DNA of 6,597 nucleotides from Desulfobacteraceae bacterium. GTDB taxonomy: Bacteria > Desulfobacterota > DSM-4660 > Desulfatiglandales > HGW-15. Shown here in pieces: positions 1 to 6,465 of this stretch. Under the pieces are notes generated by a model. That model made no database searches. It had not been told where the DNA came from and saw nothing but the letters and a program-made list of their open reading frames with translations. Numbering within the stretch: position 1 is the first letter of the stretch; each line of letters starts with the position of its first letter. The translations under genes were made by a program, and so were the position numbers. The DNA lies in assembly GCA_003819975.1 (NCBI GenBank), contig RPPU01000260.1, positions 1-6,597 of the forward strand, read 5' to 3'.

Positions 1-1
1 C

Positions 2-1417
2 ATACCGTTTGTACCGGCGGCGGAAAAACCAAAAACCCCGGCCCGGATCGAAGCGTTGGTCACCCAGGGCGCGCCTTGTCAGGATTTTCAAACTCAGCGG
101 CTTACCAAAGAAGGCCGTTTGATCGACGTTAGTATCAGCGCTTCCCGGTATGACGATCATGAAGGCAAACCGGCCGGGTCCCTGGTGGTGTTGCACGATA
201 TTTCCGAGCGGAAAATGCTGGAAGCCCAGCTTATCCAGGCCCAGAAAATGGAGGGAATCGGGACTTTGGCCGGCGGGATTGCGCATGATTTTAATAATAT
301 TTTGCAGGCCATTTCCGGGTATGGCCAGATCATTTTAATGAATAAGAGCGCGGATGATCCGGATTATCAAAAATTGGAAGCGATTGTAAACACCGCTCAA
401 AAAGGTTCGGAGTTGACCCGCGGGCTCCTCGTTTTCAGCCGTAAAATGGAAAGCAAATTCAAACCGGTCGACCTTAATCAGGAAATCCGTCAGGTCCGCA
501 ATCTCCTGGAAAGAACCATACCGCGCATGATCAAGATCGAATTGGATCTCTCTGAGGATCTCAAGACCATTAAAGCCGACTCCGTGCAAATCGAGCAGGT
601 GATCATGAATTTGGGGGTCAATGCCCGGGACGCCATTGCGGATGTGGATAATGGAATGATGACGTTTAAAACGGAAAATGTTATCCTAGATGAAGATTAT
701 TGCAAAACCCAACTGGAGGTCATTCCCGGCGAATATGTGCTTTTAAAAGTGACGGATACGGGTTGCGGTATAGAGAAAGAAGTCGGGAAACACATTTTTG
801 AGCCTTTTTTTACGACCAAAGCGGCCGGGGAAGGCACGGGCCTGGGCCTGGCCATGGTTTACGGTATTGTAAAAAAACATAACGGGCACATTACCTTTGA
901 AAGCGAGCCGGGTCAGGGAACCGTATTTAAGGTCTATTTTCCGGTTTTAAAGGGTGCGGAATTGAGCTTAAAAGAGGAAAAGCCAAGAAGCAAGAGCGCG
1001 CTGGGGGGCACGGAGACTGTTCTTCTGGTCGATGATGAAAAAACCATTCTTGAAGTGGTTCAGGATATGCTGATTCGGTTCGGTTATACGGCCCTGGTGG
1101 CTGAAAACGGCGAAAGCGCTCTGGGCATTTATCAAAAAGAGAAGGACCGTATTCAGGTGGTGATCCTGGATCTGAATATGCCGGGCATGGGCGGACAAAA
1201 ATGCCTGGTGGAGCTGCTTTCCATTAATCCGGAAGTGAAAGTGATCATAGCCAGCGGTTATACCGCCAACCGTAAAGTCCAGGAAGCTCTGGATATCGGG
1301 GCATTGGCCTTTCTGCCTAAACCTTACTATCATACCGAGATTTTACGCAAAATCCGTGAAGTCTGCGATAAACAACCTGGAAACAGCCCAGATTCCGGAC
1401 CCGAGGTCTCCACATAA
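2..1417 (+). CDS. Hybrid sensor histidine kinase (PAS-HisKA-HATPase-REC), 5' end outside window
   Basis: A sensor kinase that autophosphorylates on histidine and passes the phosphate to its own C-terminal receiver. The frame is open to the window edge, so the gene is 5'-truncated; the TTG at 56 is not a credible start because it falls inside a PAS domain. Counting residue 1 at that TTG, a PAS C-terminal half ends in DISERK (48-53). The HisKA H-box GGIAHDFNN puts the phospho-histidine at H77. The ATPase has an N-box around N185/N189, G1 DTGCG (234-238), F-box EPFFTTK (249-255) and G2 TGLGLA (261-266). The receiver has acidic D326/D327, phospho-acceptor D372 in LDLNMPG, S400 and K422. The HDFNN signature belongs to a kinase group common in environmental Proteobacteria-like lineages. 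No membrane segment is visible, but the sensory N-terminus is missing. The ligand and any downstream regulator are unknown. No clear terminator follows. Confidence 0.95.
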   Translation: MPFVPAAEKPKTPARIEALVTQGAPCQDFQTQRLTKEGRLIDVSISASRYDDHEGKPAGSLVVLHDISERKMLEAQLIQAQKMEGIGTLAGGIAHDFNNILQAISGYGQIILMNKSADDPDYQKLEAIVNTAQKGSELTRGLLVFSRKMESKFKPVDLNQEIRQVRNLLERTIPRMIKIELDLSEDLKTIKADSVQIEQVIMNLGVNARDAIADVDNGMMTFKTENVILDEDYCKTQLEVIPGEYVLLKVTDTGCGIEKEVGKHIFEPFFTTKAAGEGTGLGLAMVYGIVKKHNGHITFESEPGQGTVFKVYFPVLKGAELSLKEEKPRSKSALGGTETVLLVDDEKTILEVVQDMLIRFGYTALVAENGESALGIYQKEKDRIQVVILDLNMPGMGGQKCLVELLSINPEVKVIIASGYTANRKVQEALDIGALAFLPKPYYHTEILRKIREVCDKQPGNSPDSGPEVST

Positions 1418-1446
1418 CCCCATCTTTTTACGCCTGTTTTTTACTC

Positions 1447-1475
1447 TTGACCCCGTCGGCCTCCCGGCTTATCTT
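1447..1475 (+). promoter_or_regulatory. Candidate sigma70-type promoter for rubrerythrin
   Basis: TTGACC (1447-1452, five of six consensus bases) and TATCTT (1470-1475, four of six) are separated by 17 bases. This would start transcription near 1482, about 50 bases before the rubrerythrin ATG. It lies just past the end of the kinase gene, which fits an independent transcript. The -10 match is mediocre and no operator such as a PerR or Fur box was recognised, so this is only a candidate. Confidence 0.35.
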
Positions 1476-1534
1476 TTGTAAACAATAGAAATGCGGCTTA
1501 CATATTGAAATCATTTAAAAAGGAATCGATACTC

Positions 1535-2035
1535 ATGGCCAAAAAGACCGAACAGAACCTTAGCCGGGCGTTCAGCGCCGAATCCAAGGCGGCGATCCGT
1601 AATGCCGCCTTTGCGAGCAAGGCCGATCAGGAAGGATATAATCAAATCGGCAGCCTTTTTAATGCCGTTGCCGAAGCAGAGTCGGTGCATGCGCGGCGCT
1701 TTTTGCTTTTGATGCGCGGGAAAATCGGCACGACCGAAGAAAACCTGGAACGGGCGTTTCAAAACGAGATCAGGGCTAATGTGGAAGAATACCCGACTCT
1801 TATCAAAGAGGCTCAAGAAGAGGGCGAAGAGGGGGCGTTGAAAGCCTTTTCTCAAGCCCGGGATGTCGAAGACCGGCATGCAACTCTTTATAAGAATGCC
1901 ATGAACAACATGTTGAGCGAACGCCAAACCGCGTATCATATCTGCCAAGTGTGCGGGTATATCGGCGAGGACGCGGCGCCGGATCATTGCCCGGTGTGCG
2001 GAGCGGTGAAAACGAAATTTAAAGCAGTGGAGTAA
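1535..2035 (+). CDS. rbr: Rubrerythrin
   Basis: A non-haem di-iron peroxidase that reduces hydrogen peroxide to water in the cytoplasm, using electrons delivered through its own rubredoxin-like site; typical of anaerobes and microaerophiles. I chose the ATG at 1535 (166 aa) over the upstream TTG at 1505 because AAGGA (1520-1524) sits 10 bases before it and the family N-terminus starts here. The ferritin-like four-helix domain occupies about residues 5-128, with candidate iron ligands E16, E49 and H52 (ESVH), E78, the E84/E85 pair, and E112 and H115 (EDRH). The C-terminal rubredoxin-like knuckle (about 134-166) has C137-x2-C140 and C152-x2-C155. Length and domain order match classical rubrerythrin and all expected ligands appear present. 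It stands alone, 117 bases after the kinase stop and 119 bases before dnaJ. Confidence 0.95.
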   Translation: MAKKTEQNLSRAFSAESKAAIRNAAFASKADQEGYNQIGSLFNAVAEAESVHARRFLLLMRGKIGTTEENLERAFQNEIRANVEEYPTLIKEAQEEGEEGALKAFSQARDVEDRHATLYKNAMNNMLSERQTAYHICQVCGYIGEDAAPDHCPVCGAVKTKFKAVE

Positions 2036-2050
2036 AAAGGTGTTTAGGTG

Positions 2051-2070
2051 ATAGGCTGTAGGCTATTAGC
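2051..2070 (+). repeat. Short TAGGCT tandem repeat
   Basis: Between rubrerythrin and dnaJ the sequence ATAGGCTGTAGGCTATTAGC contains two TAGGCT units seven bases apart, followed by a degenerate third (TTAGC). From memory, similar TAGGCTGTAGGCT runs occur between genes in some environmental bacterial genomes. With only two clear units here, it could also be chance. Confidence 0.3.
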
Positions 2071-2089
2071 GAATTAAAACATTTTGACA

Positions 2090-2136
2090 GGATTAATCCC
2101 GTGAAACATGGGATTAAGCGGGTTAATAGGATTTAA
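2090..2136. repeat. GGATTAA repeats containing an 8-9-8 inverted repeat upstream of dnaJ
   Basis: TTAATCCC (2093-2100) and GGGATTAA (2110-2117) are perfect inverted repeats separated by nine bases. GGATTAA also recurs directly at 2090-2096 and 2111-2117, with a related GGATTTAA at 2129-2136. A perfect TTGACA hexamer (2084-2089) lies immediately upstream, but no -10 element is found at 15-19 bases. The inverted repeat ends about 37 bases before the dnaJ start. It could be an operator, an RNA hairpin in the 5' leader, or part of a dispersed intergenic repeat. The geometry is seen directly; any regulatory role is inference. Confidence 0.5.
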
Positions 2137-2154
2137 AGGATAGTAAAAACAGTT

Positions 2155-3294
2155 ATGGTAAAAGATTATTACGAAATACTAGGCGTGAAGAAGAACGCCA
2201 CACCGGAGGAGATTAAAAAAGCTTATCGTAAGCTGGCCCGCAAATGGCATCCGGATCTTAATCCCGGCAATAAAGAAGCAGAGCACACGTTCAAGGATAT
2301 TTCGAATGCTTACGATTGTCTGGGAGACGAAAAGAAACGCAAGCTCTACGATGAATTCGGCGAAGAGGGCTTGCGGGCCGGGTTCGATGCCGATCAAACA
2401 CGGGAGTACCGGCAATATCAATCGGCTTATCAGCAGCAAAGGAGCGCGGGTGCGGCCGGGCCGGGATTCGGTCGTTATGAAAGCTATGAAGATGTATTCG
2501 GCGATCTTTACGGTTTCGGCAACGAGCAGGAGGATCGGCGCACAGTGCGAAGCGCCGGCGGCCGGGACGTGGAATATGAAATGACCATCGATCTGGTTCA
2601 GGCTTTGAAAGGTTTTGAAACCGAACTTTCAATGCAAAAGGTCCGGGCTTGCGCCAAATGTCAGGGCAGCGGCAGCGACCCTTCCGTGAAAATGAGCACC
2701 TGCCCGGCCTGTAAAGGATCGGGCCGAATGAAGGTGGCCGAAGGTCCCATGCGTTTCACGCGGGCTTGTCCCCAGTGCAAGGGGCACGGGCAAATCGGAA
2801 AACCTTGCCCGGAGTGCCGGGGCAGCGGCCAAACCCTGGGCACGGAGACCGTGCGGGTGATCATTCCGGCCGGGGTTAAAGAAGGATCCAAGGTGCGCGT
2901 GGCCGGCAAAGGAGAACCGGGATCAAACAGCGGCCGGCCGGGAGATCTGTATCTGATCATTCATGTCAAACCCCATGCGCTTCTGCGCCGCGAAGAAGAC
3001 GATCTCTATATGGAGGTTCCGGTTACCGTGCATGAAGCACTAGCCGGGGCAAATATTACGGTTCCCACTATAGATGGACAGGTGCGCTTAAAAGTGCCGG
3101 CCGCCAGCCAGAGCGGCCGGATCTTGAAGCTCAAAGGCAAAGGCGCCCGAAACCTTAAAACTAAAAAGCACGGTGATCTTTTGGTTAAGCTGATCGTCAA
3201 GATCCCGACGGGTGTTGATCCGGAGGTTCTGGCGGCAGCGGAAAAGATGGAAAAATATTATCAAGGCGATATCCGGCAGGATGTTTCTTTTTAA
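2155..3294 (+). CDS. dnaJ: Molecular chaperone DnaJ (type I J-domain protein)
   Basis: A co-chaperone that stimulates DnaK ATPase activity and hands unfolded proteins to DnaK in the cytoplasm. The J domain spans residues 4-68 with the HPD motif at 32-34. A short Gly/Phe-containing linker (about 97-122) follows. The zinc domain has four CxxCxG-type motifs starting at C166, C183, C205 and C218; the spacings of 17, 22 and 13 are almost those of E. coli DnaJ. The C-terminal substrate-binding domains follow (about 230-355). At 379 aa it is full length for a type I DnaJ. The ATG at 2155 sits directly before the J domain; the nearest Shine-Dalgarno-like AAAGGA (2135-2140) is 14 bases away, longer than usual. 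The gene is not next to dnaK or grpE, so it could be the main DnaJ or an additional paralogue. Confidence 0.93.
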   Translation: MVKDYYEILGVKKNATPEEIKKAYRKLARKWHPDLNPGNKEAEHTFKDISNAYDCLGDEKKRKLYDEFGEEGLRAGFDADQTREYRQYQSAYQQQRSAGAAGPGFGRYESYEDVFGDLYGFGNEQEDRRTVRSAGGRDVEYEMTIDLVQALKGFETELSMQKVRACAKCQGSGSDPSVKMSTCPACKGSGRMKVAEGPMRFTRACPQCKGHGQIGKPCPECRGSGQTLGTETVRVIIPAGVKEGSKVRVAGKGEPGSNSGRPGDLYLIIHVKPHALLRREEDDLYMEVPVTVHEALAGANITVPTIDGQVRLKVPAASQSGRILKLKGKGARNLKTKKHGDLLVKLIVKIPTGVDPEVLAAAEKMEKYYQGDIRQDVSF

Positions 3295-3362
3295 TTCATT
3301 CGATCAACTTAACCCGGATAAACCGGAACCAAAAAAGATTGGCAAACAGCATCGTGAAATCA

Positions 3363-3476
3363 TTTCACCACTAAGGACGTAATTTCAAAAAACATTAAAA
3401 TTACTCCAGAGTCACAAAGACACTAAGAATTTTTATTTATTTTTTAACTTTGTGTCTTAGCGTCTTCGTGGTGAAA
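3363..3476. repeat. 114-bp element with terminal inverted repeats (TTTCACCAC / GTGGTGAAA)
   Basis: The element starts with TTTCACCAC (3363-3371) and ends with its exact reverse complement GTGGTGAAA (3468-3476). Inside, CACAAAGACACTAAG (3413-3427) pairs with CTTAGCGTCTTCGTG (3456-3470), the arms agreeing at 13 of 15 positions, around an A/T-rich loop. The right arm and the internal motif share the vocabulary AAGACACTAAGACACAAAG. From memory this resembles a widespread family of non-coding intergenic repeats in environmental bacteria, built on CACCACGAAGACACGAAG. Whether it is a mobile miniature element, a structured RNA or a relic cannot be told from one copy. Confidence 0.7.
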
Positions 3477-3489
3477 AATTTTTGACCCG

Positions 3490-3540
3490 AGGATATCTCA
3501 AAAGGCTGTTTTAAGAGAAAATCGATTTTTGAGATATCCT
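3490..3540. repeat. Perfect 14-bp inverted repeat, 23-base loop
   Basis: AGGATATCTCAAAA (3490-3503) and TTTTGAGATATCCT (3527-3540) are exact reverse complements, separated by 23 bases. Transcribed in either direction, this would fold into a long stem. It lacks the GC-rich stem and following T-run of a typical terminator. It begins 14 bases after the 114-bp element, so the two may belong to one composite repeat. A further eight-base pair, ATCCTGCT (3536-3543) with AGCAGGAT (3596-3603), overlaps its right arm and could form an alternative fold. Confidence 0.7.
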
Positions 3541-3672
3541 GCTTTGAGCGCAATTTAACTCTTTAGATACAAAACGGGGCTCATCTTGGTTAAAGAGCAG
3601 GATTGATGAAAATCGAGCTGTGCTTTAAAAAAGAAAAAACATAAAAGGCATTCCATAAGCAAATACCATAGT

Positions 3673-3680
3673 AAAGGGAG
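3673..3680 (+). promoter_or_regulatory. Ribosome binding site of rfbC
   Basis: AAAGGGAG ends eight bases before the ATG at 3689. This supports that start over the ATG at 3681, which is out of frame, and over the second in-frame ATG at 3698. Confidence 0.7.
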
Positions 3681-3688
3681 ATGTTTGC

Positions 3689-4231
3689 ATGAAAATCATG
3701 GCGACAGCGTTGCCCGGTGTTTTACTTCTTGAACCGCGAGTTTTTGCCGATCCACGCGGGTTTTTTATGGAAACGTATCATCGGCAACGATATGAGGAGG
3801 CCGGTATTCAGGATACCTTTGTTCAGGATAATTTTTCCCATTCCGCCAAAAATGTTTTAAGAGGACTGCATTATCAACGGAAGCATGCGCAAGCCAAGCT
3901 GGTGCAAGTAATCAAAGGAGTTATTTTTGATGGGGTGGTCGACATCCGGCCAAACTCGCCCTGTTTCGGCCGGTGGACGGGAGAGGAACTTTCCGAATTT
4001 AACGGCCGGCAAATATACGTGCCCAAGGGTTTTGCGCATGGTTTTTGCGTCTTAAGCGAATCGGCGGATGTGCTCTATAAATGTTCCGATTTTTATGACC
4101 CCACCGATGAAGGCGGCATTATTTGGTGCGATCCCGATATCGGCATCCAGTGGCCGATCAGCGTTCCGCTTCTTTCCGAGAAAGACAGTCAATATCCCGG
4201 TCTTCGTTCCCTGGATTTGGAAAAACTATAA
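3689..4231 (+). CDS. rfbC: dTDP-4-dehydrorhamnose 3,5-epimerase (RmlC/RfbC)
   Basis: Epimerises C3 and C5 of dTDP-4-keto-6-deoxyglucose, the third step in making dTDP-L-rhamnose for O-antigen, capsule or other surface glycans; a cytoplasmic cupin-fold enzyme. The 180-aa length is normal for the family. Signatures in order are DPRGFFMETY (21-30), FVQDNFSHS (44-52), LRGLHYQ (57-63) with the catalytic-base histidine H61, AKLVQV (69-74) with conserved K70, VDIRPNSPCFG (84-94), VPKGFAHGF (111-119), VLYK (128-131) with conserved Y130, and LSEKD (162-166). G82 replaces the usual valine in the FDVxVD stretch, a mild departure. The partner genes rmlA, rmlB and rmlD are not in the window, so the gene is separated from its pathway here. 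A good ribosome binding site precedes it and a Wzi-family envelope protein follows after 160 bases. Confidence 0.95.
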   Translation: MKIMATALPGVLLLEPRVFADPRGFFMETYHRQRYEEAGIQDTFVQDNFSHSAKNVLRGLHYQRKHAQAKLVQVIKGVIFDGVVDIRPNSPCFGRWTGEELSEFNGRQIYVPKGFAHGFCVLSESADVLYKCSDFYDPTDEGGIIWCDPDIGIQWPISVPLLSEKDSQYPGLRSLDLEKL

Positions 4232-4248
4232 ATTTCTTTAATTCGTTC

Positions 4249-4278
4249 TTGACTTCAGACGCGCAACTGATGTATAAC
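4249..4278 (+). promoter_or_regulatory. Candidate sigma70-type promoter for the Wzi-family gene
   Basis: TTGACT (4249-4254) and TATAAC (4273-4278) each match consensus at five of six bases, with an 18-base spacer. Transcription would start near 4285 and give a leader of about 105 bases before the ATG at 4392. That leader is A/T-rich and includes ATTTCC-T-GGAAAT (4313-4325) and the palindrome AAAAAGCTTTTT (4341-4352). The promoter implies transcription separate from rfbC. Confidence 0.5.
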
Positions 4279-4391
4279 CTATTGAATCCAAACAAAAAAA
4301 AATAGAAAAATTATTTCCTGGAAATCATTTCGACTTTTTTAAAAAGCTTTTTGTTAAAGTTTCGGCTGTATTTTTTAAGAAACGGAAGATC

Positions 4392-5957
4392 ATGTGCCTG
4401 TTCCTCAATACCAAGCGGTTTGTTTTTTTTATAAGCCTGCTGGCGTTCGCGTCGGTTTCAGTCGACAAGGGTGCGGCGGATTCGTCCGTGACCGTACCGC
4501 CGGATTCCGCGCTTTATCCACAGCTCGAGCTGCTCGCCGGCCGGAATTTGATCCAAAGCGGGCTTTTTTCCACAAAGCCGTTCACCCGTTACGAGGCGGC
4601 GCGCCTGGTGTTGGAGGCCGTGAAAGCATCGGCAAACCACGCGTATCCGTTTGCGGATTCCTCGAAAAGCATTATCGAGCGGTTGCAAAGGGATTATGAA
4701 GAAGAACTCACGGACCTGCAAAGCGGGGATTCGGCCGCAACGATCCTGAAACCTTTCGAGGCGTTTTCCGTTCAGTACCAACATGTCCACGGCCCGTTCG
4801 CCTTTTTTAACCGGGAAGGAATTTCCTATCATGAGGGCGGCAATGCGCGGGCCGAATTCCAAAGCCGGGCGAAACTGGGTCATGTTTTTTCCTTCTTTTT
4901 ACAGCCCGGGATTTTATACCGGGAAAACGCGGGTAATGCGGAAGGCGATTCGGAGACCAAAATCCGGCTTCAAAAGGGATATGCGACATTAACCCTGGAT
5001 CATTCCGAAATCCAGGTGGGCCGCGATGCCCTTTGGTGGGGGCCCGGATATCACGGCGCCCTGCTCATGTCCAACAATGCCCGGCCTTTTGACATGGTCA
5101 AATGGTCGAATTCCGAGGCTGATCTTTTGCCCGGGCTATTGAAATCTCTCGGTCCCTTCAGATATCAAATCGTGTTTTCGCGTTTCAATGACGAGCGTAA
5201 AGCCGGTGAACTGGTCGAGCCCTATTTTTATGGCTTGCGGCTTGATTTCAAGCCCCACCCCTATTTTGAGGTCGGCTTGTCCCAGGCCTGTCTTTTTGGC
5301 GGCGAAGGGCGGCGCAATTTGAGTTTTTCCGACTTGATCCGGATTTTTTACGGCAATAAAGACCGGAGCAACACCAAGTTGGACAGCAACCAACAGGTAG
5401 CATTGGATTTGGCCTTGATGTTTCCCGATATGCGCCGGACTCTTTTTTTGGCCGATTCCGTGAAAGTATACGCGGAAATAGGCGCCGAAGACATGGGTTT
5501 TTTGCCCGATAAAAGAGCATATATTTTCGGTTTGGCGTTGAACGATTTTCTTTTAATGGAAAACCTGCGACTGCGAATGGAATACGCCAATACGGTCAAA
5601 ACCGCGGAGGGCCTTACGGTCTGGTATCAACACGGATCCTATCCCATGACACATGAGGGCCGGATTTTCGGCCACCATGCCGGGACTGACGCGGACGATC
5701 TTTTTTTTGAGTTATCCAGGGAAGATGCGGGGCCGTATTCTTATGGTTTGGGTTTTGATCTGGAACGCAGCGGCATTCAAACCAGCCGGATCGTTCAAAA
5801 AAGACGCCAGATCTTTTTGAATCTGGGCTATCGATTCAATCCGCGGGCCAAAATCCAGTTTTATGGCGCGCAGGAGAGGATCGACAACTATAATTACCTG
5901 GACGCTGAAATCCGGCGTCATCATTACTTCGGCGTGGAATTTCAACTTGATTTCTAA
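4392..5957 (+). CDS. Capsule assembly Wzi family outer-membrane beta-barrel protein
   Basis: Likely an outer-membrane beta-barrel involved in surface polysaccharide attachment or assembly; E. coli Wzi, the family's namesake, helps anchor group 1 capsule. The 521-aa product opens with a signal peptide: K8/R9, a hydrophobic core at about 10-24, and probable cleavage near GAAD (27-30). A short helical region follows (about 36-80; VPPDSALYPQLELLA and FTRYEAARLV), typical of the N-terminus of these proteins. The family core is IQVGRDALWWGPGYHGALLMSNNA across 207-230; GLSQACLFGGEG (295-306) and GRIFGHHAGTDADDLFFEL (423-441) lie further on. The protein ends in phenylalanine after alternating strand-like residues, as outer-membrane barrels do. 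The Shine-Dalgarno GGAAG (4384-4388) lies only three bases before the ATG. Family assignment is from recognised motifs; the specific polysaccharide is unknown, though the adjacent rfbC suggests a rhamnose-containing one. Confidence 0.85.
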   Translation: MCLFLNTKRFVFFISLLAFASVSVDKGAADSSVTVPPDSALYPQLELLAGRNLIQSGLFSTKPFTRYEAARLVLEAVKASANHAYPFADSSKSIIERLQRDYEEELTDLQSGDSAATILKPFEAFSVQYQHVHGPFAFFNREGISYHEGGNARAEFQSRAKLGHVFSFFLQPGILYRENAGNAEGDSETKIRLQKGYATLTLDHSEIQVGRDALWWGPGYHGALLMSNNARPFDMVKWSNSEADLLPGLLKSLGPFRYQIVFSRFNDERKAGELVEPYFYGLRLDFKPHPYFEVGLSQACLFGGEGRRNLSFSDLIRIFYGNKDRSNTKLDSNQQVALDLALMFPDMRRTLFLADSVKVYAEIGAEDMGFLPDKRAYIFGLALNDFLLMENLRLRMEYANTVKTAEGLTVWYQHGSYPMTHEGRIFGHHAGTDADDLFFELSREDAGPYSYGLGFDLERSGIQTSRIVQKRRQIFLNLGYRFNPRAKIQFYGAQERIDNYNYLDAEIRRHHYFGVEFQLDF

Positions 5958-5982
5958 AAAAAATAACGCTAAAAAATAATGC

Positions 5983-6011
5983 TTGCCATTTACCGTCCGA
6001 TCTGAAATAAT
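5983..6011 (+). promoter_or_regulatory. Candidate sigma70-type promoter for the small downstream gene
   Basis: TTGCCA (5983-5988) and AATAAT (6006-6011) each match consensus at five of six bases with an ideal 17-base spacer. The implied start near 6018 lies 26 bases or more after the end of the Wzi-family gene and about 120 bases before the ATG at 6139. The -35 hexamer coincides with an in-frame TTG at 5983, which argues that this TTG is not the translation start. The surroundings are A/T-rich, so chance matches are possible. Confidence 0.45.
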
Positions 6012-6038
6012 TAAGGTCAATTTTCAAATTCTTCCATC

Positions 6039-6059
6039 TTTAAAAAAAGTTTTTTTAAA
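6039..6059. repeat. A/T palindrome in the leader of the small gene
   Basis: TTTAAAAAAA (6039-6048) and TTTTTTTAAA (6050-6059) are perfect 10-base inverted repeats around a single G. With no G or C in the arms and a one-base loop, it is a weak hairpin in RNA and may be more relevant as bent or easily melted DNA. Its function is unknown. Confidence 0.5.
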
Positions 6060-6138
6060 AACAGCGATCGTCATTGTGTTTGCAAGATTTGTCTTTCGAT
6101 CGGTTCAGAGAACGATCAGAGACGAGGCGTATCAAAGC

Positions 6139-6465
6139 ATGTTGAAGCGGATCATTACGTTGAACAAACCTAAAGCGATTTTGGCCTTGGCGGCGGCGTT
6201 CATTCTTTTTTTTCTATGCTACAACATCAATACCGACCCGGTGAACGCCGATCTCGGTTCTTCTTCTTTAAGAAATATGAGCCCGGCCGTTCCTTTCGCT
6301 TTAAGCGATCATGGGGAAATCATCGGGCTTGAAAACGATCCGCCCTTTTCGGCGATCATGGCGCCCGGTTTCGACGGCGGTCTGGCCGCGCTGGTCGTGA
6401 TCGCCGCCGCCATAGACGATCCGCGGGCGATTGCTTTCGCGCATCCCGGATCGGAGCGGGAATAA
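6139..6465 (+). CDS. Small hypothetical exported or membrane-anchored protein
   Basis: Family not recognised. The frame is open from a TTG at 5983 (160 aa), but I prefer the ATG at 6139, giving 108 aa. GAGG (6124-6127) lies 11 bases before it, the upstream TTG overlaps a promoter-like hexamer, and the ATG places a normal signal sequence at the N-terminus. That sequence has basic residues K3, R4, K10 and K12, a hydrophobic run at about 13-28, and a possible signal-peptidase site after VNA (35-37). There is no lipobox. Residues 38-79 are polar to mixed, 80-92 (GGLAALVVIAAAI) are hydrophobic, and the end is charged (SERE). It could be a secreted small protein or have two membrane segments. No conserved catalytic motif or cysteine pair is seen. 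It starts 181 bases after the Wzi-family stop; the same frame continues open after its stop codon. Confidence 0.5.
   Translation: MLKRIITLNKPKAILALAAAFILFFLCYNINTDPVNADLGSSSLRNMSPAVPFALSDHGEIIGLENDPPFSAIMAPGFDGGLAALVVIAAAIDDPRAIAFAHPGSERE

Larger units (their letters stand above)
3295..3688. other. 394-base gene-free gap rich in inverted repeats
   Basis: No credible coding sequence lies on either strand between dnaJ and rfbC. The first ~65 bases are plain, with only a weak 4-bp CCGG/CCGG stem near 3315. Then come the 114-bp terminal-inverted-repeat element (3363-3476), the perfect 14-bp inverted repeat (3490-3540), and a weaker set of inverted repeats reaching 3603. The last ~85 bases are A-rich and lead to the rfbC ribosome binding site. 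The only promoter candidate seen there is a weak TTGATG (3603-3608) with TAAAAA (3626-3631). No convincing rho-independent terminator for dnaJ was found. Confidence 0.7.

Noticed and set aside
968..1333. 121-codon open frame on the minus strand inside the kinase gene
   Set aside because: It lies antisense to the kinase's ATPase end and receiver domain, which have intact motifs; its translation shows no recognisable domain.
1511..1987. 158-codon open frame on the minus strand across rubrerythrin
   Set aside because: It is antisense to a clear rubrerythrin with all metal ligands; no domain or ribosome binding site was recognised.
3310..3345. CCGG-ATAAA-CCGG stem after dnaJ as a rho-independent terminator
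   Set aside because: The stem is only four base pairs and is followed by an A-run rather than a T-run on the coding strand.
3413..3470. CRISPR-like array suggested by repeated AAGACAC words
   Set aside because: The words are arms of one inverted repeat, with no regular repeat-spacer spacing and no cas genes.
3606..3644. 12-codon open frame (ATG to TAA) upstream of rfbC, possible leader peptide
   Set aside because: Too short, without a well-spaced ribosome binding site or a run of a regulatory amino acid; A-rich DNA makes such frames common.
5983..6138. Extending the small 3' gene to the TTG at 5983 (160 aa)
   Set aside because: The TTG overlaps a good -35 hexamer, lacks a ribosome binding site, and would bury a normal signal peptide inside the protein; not fully excluded.
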